NCBI GenBank assembly: GCA_018396565.1
Contig: JAGTQO010000042.1
Location: 707-12,020, forward strand
Direction of reading: 5' to 3'
From: Candidatus Bathyarchaeota archaeon
GTDB taxonomy: Archaea > Thermoproteota > Bathyarchaeia > 40CM-2-53-6 > RBG-13-38-9
Length of the DNA stretch: 11,314 nt
The notes beneath the pieces are model-generated. The model was not told the DNA's origin, did not search any database, and saw only the letters and a list, made by a program, of their open reading frames with translations. Shown here piece by piece: positions 6,995 through 11,314 of this stretch. A program made the translations under genes and the position numbers. The stretch's first letter is position 1, and each line of letters opens with the position of its first letter.

Positions 6995-7744
6995 TCATAA
7001 CCTGAACACTATCAAAGGCACTGAGGATTCCTTTGAACCGTGCGGCGGATGGTCACCGCAAAGCATTATCAGACTTTCTTCACCACATGCTCCAGCAATC
7101 TCTGAAATATTTGCGTCGACGGATCTGACGGAGTATGGCGTATACCCTTGCTTATCCAGAACCCTAAGATGCGCAACAGTTAGAAAGCTGCCCTCCCTCA
7201 AAGCTTCTGCCGTGGCCGACTTAACCTCCTCGTCGAACTCTACAATATTCTTTCTGTCAGGTATTGGTTTGACTATGTCGATTCGGCCTACAAAGGTTAG
7301 GGCCCCCTTCTCCTCCATGACGACAGCCGACTTGATTCCTCTCCTAGACGCCGCCTCCACTATCGACTTTAAACCGCGCCTCCTGTAAACATCTCCTGTC
7401 CTATAGATACCGTGTCTCTCAGGCTTCCTACCGCACAGGATAGACGCTATGCAGGGTGTCGTCCTTTCGGCATTTGCCTTACACCTGTATAATCTTCCAT
7501 TGCAACTCATCTTCCAAATATTACTGAAAAACCTTCTAGACCCAAGATATTCTGCGTATCCCAGAGAGTCTACGATAAGCAGCAGGATCCTTCCACATCC
7601 CCAGCCATACGTTAAAATCTCACCGATAGGCCTCCCTTCAGTTGGATATGGAATATTCATCAGACTGGCGATGGTAGCTGCAATATCTACCTGTTCAAGG
7701 TCGAAATGTTCTGAACTCGCTGAGACCATACCGATCACTTTCAA
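6995..7744 (-). CDS. Alkaline-phosphatase-superfamily protein, short and rearranged
   Basis: About 249 residues (244 if ATG 7729 is used). From residue 53 it follows the start of a nucleotide-pyrophosphatase/phosphomutase-type domain: strand plus metal Asp in LLLIVDSLG (Asp59), then the nucleophile region RTTPCIASILCGRKPERHGI (Thr95 or Thr96). Later come LRVLDKQGY (195-201) and GDHPPHG (230-236), then VPLIVF at the very end. In this superfamily the chain normally continues after VPLIV with a segment like VDIAPTIAALLGIP. Here such a segment (VDIAATIASLMNIP, 19-32) stands at the N-terminus instead. The usual D-x3-H metal pair reads D197-x3-Y201. A stop lies six codons before the TTG start, so no longer N-terminus exists in this frame. 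It is upstream of and close to the ROK kinase gene, suggesting a phosphosugar role. Activity is uncertain; the fold assignment is good. Confidence 0.7.
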   Translation of the reverse strand: MKVIGMVSASSEHFDLEQVDIAATIASLMNIPYPTEGRPIGEILTYGWGCGRILLLIVDSLGYAEYLGSRRFFSNIWKMSCNGRLYRCKANAERTTPCIASILCGRKPERHGIYRTGDVYRRRGLKSIVEAASRRGIKSAVVMEEKGALTFVGRIDIVKPIPDRKNIVEFDEEVKSATAEALREGSFLTVAHLRVLDKQGYTPYSVRSVDANISEIAGACGEESLIMLCGDHPPHGSKESSVPLIVFRL

Positions 7745-7906
7745 ACCGAATATGTGTGGTTAACGTTCGAATCTGGATGGGAGATTAAATGATATCCAAA
7801 TTAGGTATAACCTCGGATATAGAGGCAAAGTATTCTTTTCATCGTTTCTAATTGCAACATAATCTATGTATTGATCTTGGGTTAACCATCATTATTTTTT
7901 TAATAG
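7745..7906. other. Spacer between iscU-like and phosphatase-like genes, with possible promoter
   Basis: This 162-nt A+T-rich spacer lies between two minus-strand genes. It holds CCTCGGATATAGAGG (7811-7825), a short inverted repeat (CCTC/GAGG) around a TATA-like core. Read on the minus strand it could drive the phosphatase-kinase pair with a start near 7790. A T-run (plus strand 7893-7900) lies just past the end of the iscU-like gene; read on the minus strand it is an A-run, so it is not a terminator for that gene. No coding frame is supported here. Confidence 0.3.
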
Positions 7907-8362
7907 TTAAATCAGAACGTAACCCATCTGCTCCATCTTCTCTATTAGAGGCTTGATTCTCTCATGCTTCTCAATAAGCTCCTCAGGAACATGCATATTA
8001 TTTCTTGATAGGTAGTCTCTAATAGCGTCCTTCAAGGCGTCATCTGCTAGGACTGAGCAGTGAACCTTCGTCTCAGGCAGGCCACCCAGAGCTGAGATTA
8101 TATCATCCTTCGTAATCTTCAGAGCCTCATCCACAGTCTTGCCTTTGACAAGTTCGGTCAAAATGCTTCCGCAGGCTATTGAGGCTGCGCATCCTTGAGT
8201 CCTATACTTCACATCCAGTATCCTACCTTCTGAAACCTTTATCCAAAACTTGGTTATATCTCCACAGAAGTCACTCATGTAGACCCCGACGCCGTCGGCG
8301 TCATCTATCTTACCTACATTCTTGGGATTACGGTAATGTTGAAGAACAGTTGCACTATACAT
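7907..8362 (-). CDS. iscU: IscU/NifU-type Fe-S cluster scaffold protein
   Basis: A 151-residue cytoplasmic scaffold on which a desulfurase and iron build [2Fe-2S]/[4Fe-4S] clusters before transfer. The ligands are in the expected places: Cys33 and Asp35 in FCGD, Cys58 in KYRTQGCAASIACGS, and His101-Cys102 in LPETKVHCS. There is no insertion between the second and third Cys, so it is IscU/NifU-like and not SufU-like. The LPPVK site recognised by the HscA chaperone reads LPETK, as expected where HscA is absent. Compared with E. coli IscU (128 aa) there is a helical, charged C-terminal extension from about 122 on. The ATG start has AGGTT just before it and a TATA-like element 26-32 nt upstream. 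No cysteine desulfurase gene is in the window. Cys64 is an additional cysteine. Confidence 0.93.
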   Translation of the reverse strand: MYSATVLQHYRNPKNVGKIDDADGVGVYMSDFCGDITKFWIKVSEGRILDVKYRTQGCAASIACGSILTELVKGKTVDEALKITKDDIISALGGLPETKVHCSVLADDALKDAIRDYLSRNNMHVPEELIEKHERIKPLIEKMEQMGYVLI

Positions 8363-8661
8363 AACCTAAGATTAAAAAGGTCTAAAGATAAATACATTGT
8401 GAAGAGAAGAATATACCTAGTTTATGTTGGGCAATTTAAGGTGCAAACAATCGCTTCGTAATCAGCATAATTCACAAAATTCAGAGTTAAACAAACTAAA
8501 AGCATATTGGTTTCAAATGTTGTAATCCTGAGATTCTAATGCTCTAAACCACCAGAGACCCATCTTGACGGTGCCTCAGGGTTTCAGCCAGTTATCTTTA
8601 ACTATCCGAACTAAATCTTAGTCAAACAGTCTACCAAACTTTTACTTGGCTGGATGTTCAG
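8363..8661. other. Divergent intergenic region between iscU-like and CoA-binding genes
   Basis: This 299-nt spacer carries the upstream regions of two divergent genes. The minus-strand TATA-like element is at 8388-8394. On the plus side TTTAACTAT at 8597-8605 is a possible TATA box, with initiation near 8630 and a leader of about 30 nt. A weak complementarity GGTTT...AAACC spans about 8509-8550. I find no tRNA, no C/D-box pair and no supported small ORF. Confidence 0.35.
8388..8394 (-). promoter_or_regulatory. TATA-like element of the iscU-like gene
   Basis: On the minus strand this reads TATTTAT within ATGTATTTATCT. Its centre is 29 nt before the ATG, so with the usual archaeal TATA-to-start distance of about 26 nt transcription would begin at or a few bases before the ATG, giving a leaderless or nearly leaderless mRNA. 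Based on sequence pattern only. Confidence 0.35.
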
Positions 8662-9108
8662 ATGGCTAAGAGCTTAGGAGACATTAAGGATGTTCTCTCA
8701 AGATGCAGGACTGTTGCTGTTGTAGGGGTTTCAAGGGATCCATCAAAAGACAGCCGTATAGTGGCTGAATATTTAATGTCTCAAGGCTACGAAGTTATTC
8801 CAATAAACCCTTTCACCGACGAGCTTCTTGGAAAGAAATGTTACAAGACCCTCGTGGATATGCCTGAGGAAGTGGCCAAGAGAATAGACATAGTCAACAT
8901 ATTTAGGCCGGCTGAGGAAACCCCCCAAATAGTTGAGCAAGTGATCAGTCTGAGGAAGAAGTTGGGGAGGCCTGATGTTATCTGGATGCAGCTTGGCATC
9001 ATCAATGAGGAGGCTGCTAGAATGGCTGAGGAGGCTGGAATGGTCGTCATCATGGATAGATGTATCAAGATCGAACATTCAAGAATGAAAGGTTTAACAA
9101 AAACATAG
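8662..9108 (+). CDS. CoA-binding domain protein (YccU/COG1832-like)
   Basis: A 148-residue single Rossmann-fold protein of the small CoA-binding family. The first strand and nucleotide loop are VAVVGVSRDPSKDS (18-31), followed by GYEVIPINP (42-50). The family-typical segments WMQLGI (108-113) and VVIMDRC (128-134) with IEH close the fold; Cys134 is the conserved cysteine of this family. There is no signal peptide or membrane helix. Members bind CoA in structures, but their cell role is unknown, and they are distinct from the catalytic succinyl-CoA ligase alpha chain, which is about twice as long. The ATG start is supported by the immediate beginning of the fold. The next gene follows by 13 nt on the same strand, so the two are probably co-transcribed. 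Family assignment is secure; function is open. Confidence 0.88.
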   Translation: MAKSLGDIKDVLSRCRTVAVVGVSRDPSKDSRIVAEYLMSQGYEVIPINPFTDELLGKKCYKTLVDMPEEVAKRIDIVNIFRPAEETPQIVEQVISLRKKLGRPDVIWMQLGIINEEAARMAEEAGMVVIMDRCIKIEHSRMKGLTKT

Positions 9109-9121
9109 AGTGAGTGTCGAG

Positions 9122-10933
9122 ATGGCGTCAACAGCATATCTTAAGGCCCCGCCGGCAACATTGATCCTTATCTTGACATTCGCCTCATCCTTTATGAGCT
9201 CAGAGTCCCATGCAGTTATTCTGAAGCCCATCCAAGACGGCTATATAGATTCAATGCAGCCCTTAGTGGATTTCTCAGGCTCAAACCTCTACGTTGAGTA
9301 TTACTATTTCAAACCACATAGTAGACAGAGGTGGAGCTTTCTACTATTCGATCTGACAAGCATCCCAGTAGATAGTAAAATTGAGTCTGCTGAATTGCAT
9401 GTCTATGCTTTCGATGTTCATGGAACCCTCAGGGTAGGAGCCTATAGAAGCTCAGATACAGCTTGGAGCGAGAAGGAGCTTTACTGGACACAAGCCAGAA
9501 TAACTTCAGTAAGTCGGAGAGCAGCTGACACCAAACAATTATCAAACATAGCATGGTATGTATTCGATGTGAGTTCAGAGGTTGAGGAAGCCCTCCGAGA
9601 TAGAAAGTTGACCTTGGTCCTGAAGCCGGATTACCCTGAAGGGTTTGAACATGCTGCAAGCGCAGTCTTCTACTCGAGCGACCAGCCTGGAAGGTTCAAC
9701 TCCCCAAGACTCGAAATAGTCTATACAAGTCCAACCGTGAGTCCAGCCCAACCAAAAGGCGAAGTCACATTGAAGTTGAATGCGGAGCCACATAAGATCC
9801 AGGTTGGGACATATCTCTCAATATTCGGCGAATTGAAGATAGATGGATCACCCCTCAAAGGGAAGACTGTGAAGATCGAATATTCACTTGAGGGTTCGGC
9901 TTGGACGCCAATATCAAAGGTGGAGACAGATTCTGATGGAACCTTCGAATTGAGGTGGAAACCTGATAAGGAGGGTCGTATCAGATTGAGGGCAACCTTT
10001 GAAGATGAAGGATACACTGTTGAAGATTCTGTTGATCTGGAGGTTGAGGTGAAATCAACCCATCTGAATGTGGTCTATATTACTGTTGCAGCTGCTACCA
10101 CATCAGCTGTGATACTCATCTTAGGAATCAATATTGTGCGGCGGCGCCGAACCCATTACAGGTTGTTTGAGAAAGAAGTGGCTAAGCCTGAGATAGGGGT
10201 TGTGGTCACTGAGGCTAAAAGGCCGGAGGCGCCGGCGACGGTTCCAAGCCTCAAAGTCAAGGTTGAGGCTGAACCGAGATACGTCTCGACAGGTCATAGA
10301 GGCCTAGACAGACTGCTGGGTGGTGGCCTACGCCCCAATTATGTAGTGGCCTTAACCTCACCCTCATGCGATGAGGTTGACCTTCTACTACATAGATTCT
10401 TAGAGACTGGGCTGGAGGCTGGCAACTCCGCATTATATGTCACAAAGAGGCTCGACATTGAACTTGCAAATAAACATTCAAAAAAACTATACCATGTAAT
10501 ATGTAACCCCCAGGTTGAGGTGGAGGCAAAGCAACCAAACATTTACAGTGTGAGAGGGCTAGAAAATCTTACGGAGTTGAATATAACGGTTGCAAGGGCC
10601 CTGGTAGATATGGGTGAGGCTGACGGAAGAATATCGTGTATAGACTTACTCTCAGACGTACTCCTGCAACATGGACCTGCCGCAACTAGGAAATGGCTCC
10701 TAGACTATGTTTCAAGAATGAAATCGAGATCCATGACAACCATCGCAACAATAAACTCTAAAATGCATCCCAAGGAAGAGTTGGAGGCTCTCCTGGACAT
10801 ATTCGACGGGCAAATAGATATTTGGGAGGAGGAGATTGAGAGCGGATTCCAAAAGCGCATGAGAATAAAGAGAATGTACCATGTGAATTATATAGACGAA
10901 ACTTTATCCATCGCAAAGACCGACTTCCCATAA
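9122..10933 (+). CDS. Membrane protein: secreted DNRLRE-like and Ig-like domains, TM helix, cytoplasmic KaiC/RadA-like domain with lost Walker A
   Basis: 603 residues from ATG 9122 (GTGA at 9110-9113 is a fitting ribosome site; GTG 9110 would add four). A signal peptide is seen at 1-31, ending SSESHA. Residues 32-205 look like a DNRLRE/CBM96-type beta-sandwich: VILKPIQDGYID at the start, YVEYY, FLLFDLTSIP, the alternating-strand part SAELHVYAF, the AWSEKELYW box and PRLEIVYTS at the end. Residues 212-312 form an Ig-like domain (LEGSAWTPI, SDGTFELRWKP). A helix at about 316-339 (VVYITVAAATTSAVILILGI) is followed by RRRR, placing the rest inside the cell. From 389 on it resembles RecA/KaiC: STGHRGLDRLLGGGL is the classic entry, but the P-loop position reads ALTSPSCDEVD (410-420) with no GxxGxGK[ST]. 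ISCIDLLSDVLL occupies the Walker B strand. It probably senses or binds an extracellular polymer; any ATPase activity is doubtful. Confidence 0.8.
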   Translation: MASTAYLKAPPATLILILTFASSFMSSESHAVILKPIQDGYIDSMQPLVDFSGSNLYVEYYYFKPHSRQRWSFLLFDLTSIPVDSKIESAELHVYAFDVHGTLRVGAYRSSDTAWSEKELYWTQARITSVSRRAADTKQLSNIAWYVFDVSSEVEEALRDRKLTLVLKPDYPEGFEHAASAVFYSSDQPGRFNSPRLEIVYTSPTVSPAQPKGEVTLKLNAEPHKIQVGTYLSIFGELKIDGSPLKGKTVKIEYSLEGSAWTPISKVETDSDGTFELRWKPDKEGRIRLRATFEDEGYTVEDSVDLEVEVKSTHLNVVYITVAAATTSAVILILGINIVRRRRTHYRLFEKEVAKPEIGVVVTEAKRPEAPATVPSLKVKVEAEPRYVSTGHRGLDRLLGGGLRPNYVVALTSPSCDEVDLLLHRFLETGLEAGNSALYVTKRLDIELANKHSKKLYHVICNPQVEVEAKQPNIYSVRGLENLTELNITVARALVDMGEADGRISCIDLLSDVLLQHGPAATRKWLLDYVSRMKSRSMTTIATINSKMHPKEELEALLDIFDGQIDIWEEEIESGFQKRMRIKRMYHVNYIDETLSIAKTDFP

Positions 10934-10972
10934 ATAAAATGTAAACACAGATCTATTTCTAAATGCAACACC

Positions 10973-10980
10973 TTAAATAT
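10973..10980 (+). promoter_or_regulatory. TATA-like element of the ferritin-like gene
   Basis: TTAAATAT lies in the 96-nt gap after the membrane protein gene. It would place transcription start near 11003 and give a leader of about 25 nt that includes the GGGTGA ribosome site. Pattern evidence only. Confidence 0.35.
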
Positions 10981-11017
10981 TCGCTGAAAATATGTATCAA
11001 TCATGAATATGTTTTAA

Positions 11018-11023
11018 GGGTGA
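11018..11023 (+). promoter_or_regulatory. Ribosome binding site GGGTGA deciding the TTG 11030 start
   Basis: GGGTGA stands 6 nt before TTG 11030. This is the same arrangement as before TTG 1673, and it puts the first four-helix-bundle helix right at the N-terminus as in bacterioferritins. Confidence 0.55.
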
Positions 11024-11029
11024 AACCTG

Positions 11030-11314
11030 TTGGGTAAGGAGGAGTTGCTCGACATATTGAACCAATCGATTTCACGTGAACTGGCCGTTTCGATCCAGTA
11101 TATGTGGCACCATGTCATGGCGAAAGGAATAGAGAGCGCTGAGGTTGAAGATATCTTCAGGGAAGTAGCCATACAAGAGATGAAGCATGCTGAGAGGTTT
11201 GCTGAGAGACTCGACTATCTCGGAGGTGAGCCAACCACTAAGCCTAGTCCAATAGTGACTGGGGGAAGTGTTCAGAAGATGTTGCAAGACGACATGAATG
11301 CTGAGGAGGAGGCG
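11030..11314 (+). CDS. Bacterioferritin-like iron protein (3' partial)
   Basis: The first 95 residues of a ferritin-like four-helix-bundle protein; the frame is open to the window end. Glu17 (in SISRELAVSIQY) and Glu50-x2-His53 (in AIQEMKHAERFAERL) sit one residue before the E. coli Bfr di-iron ligands Glu18, Glu51 and His54. Met51 matches the Bfr heme-ligand methionine (Met52), although heme binding cannot be judged from half a protein. GGEP follows helix 2 as in the LEGLPN region of Bfr. The next helix begins at about 78 with acidic residues that may supply a further iron ligand. The likely role is iron storage or oxidation of ferrous iron and peroxide. It starts 96 nt after the membrane protein gene with its own possible TATA element, so it may be a separate unit. 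A DPS-like or other ferritin-like protein remains possible until the second half is seen. Confidence 0.8.
   Translation, partial: MGKEELLDILNQSISRELAVSIQYMWHHVMAKGIESAEVEDIFREVAIQEMKHAERFAERLDYLGGEPTTKPSPIVTGGSVQKMLQDDMNAEEEA

Noticed and set aside
6867..7388. Long plus-strand frame of 173 codons opposite the kinase and phosphatase-like genes
   Set aside because: It is antisense to two genes with clear family motifs, its translation has no recognisable domain, and it spans the gap between them only by chance.
7893..7900. T-run after the iscU-like gene as a terminator
   Set aside because: The T-run is on the plus strand; the gene is on the minus strand, where the transcript would read A-rich, so it cannot be its terminator.
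8509..8550. Possible small RNA hairpin in the divergent spacer (GGTTT...AAACC)
   Set aside because: Only a five-base stem around a long loop, with no C/D box pair, no terminator and no tRNA-like arms.
10228..10239. 12-base word GGCGCCGGCGAC shared with 6632-6643
   Set aside because: Both copies lie in coding sequence for Ala/Gly/Pro-rich stretches; two copies of a low-complexity G+C word do not support a repeat family.
1..11314. Defence island, CRISPR array, prophage or transposon
   Set aside because: I looked for regularly spaced repeats, transposase-like DDE frames, terminal inverted repeats, integrase or toxin-antitoxin pairs and found none; all long frames belong to metabolic, transport, Fe-S or surface proteins.

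Overview
The window looks archaeal. The evidence is a glutamate synthase split into separate polypeptides, a KaiC/RadA-like domain in a membrane protein, a four-cluster ferredoxin, AT-rich TATA-like elements, and frequent TTG/GTG starts preceded by GGTGA-type ribosome sites. Gene content and composition would fit an uncultured thermoproteotal lineage such as Bathyarchaeia. That placement is an inference from style and not from a marker gene. The one clear frame break (MFS transporter) is what one would expect from a metagenome assembly or a decaying gene.

Region 1 (1-4604, plus strand) is a nitrogen-assimilation operon. In order it holds: the FMN/[3Fe-4S] synthase domain of glutamate synthase (5' end cut by the window), a four-cluster [4Fe-4S] ferredoxin, a NirB/rubredoxin-reductase-like FAD-NAD(P)H oxidoreductase, the GXGXG beta-helix domain of glutamate synthase, and an asparagine-synthetase-type PP-loop amidotransferase that lacks its glutaminase domain and ends in a zinc ribbon. 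The genes are 1 nt apart, 7 nt apart, overlapping (ATGA), and about 20 nt apart. The expected missing partner, a stand-alone class II glutaminase, would lie upstream of the window. The working model is NAD(P)H -> FAD protein -> ferredoxin -> FMN/3Fe-4S synthase domain, making glutamate from 2-oxoglutarate and glutamine-derived ammonia. The last gene may draw on the same nitrogen pool.

Region 2 (4736-5942, plus) is a 12-helix MFS transporter broken by one frameshift in the central loop. It converges on region 3 (7744-6011, minus), a two-gene unit of a short alkaline-phosphatase-superfamily protein followed by a ROK-family sugar kinase. The phosphatase-like protein is odd: a segment that normally closes this fold stands at its N-terminus, and a usual metal-binding His is Tyr.

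Region 4 is an IscU-type Fe-S scaffold (8362-7907, minus), divergent across a 299-nt spacer from a plus-strand pair. That pair is a small CoA-binding (YccU-like) protein and a large membrane protein with a secreted DNRLRE-like domain, an Ig-like domain, one transmembrane helix and a cytoplasmic KaiC/RadA-like domain whose Walker A loop is destroyed. The window ends inside a bacterioferritin-like gene (11030 onward).

The most unusual items are the rearranged phosphatase-fold protein, the outside-to-inside pseudo-KaiC protein, and the asparagine-synthetase half-enzyme inside a glutamate synthase operon. I see no CRISPR array, tRNA, rRNA, insertion sequence or phage module.
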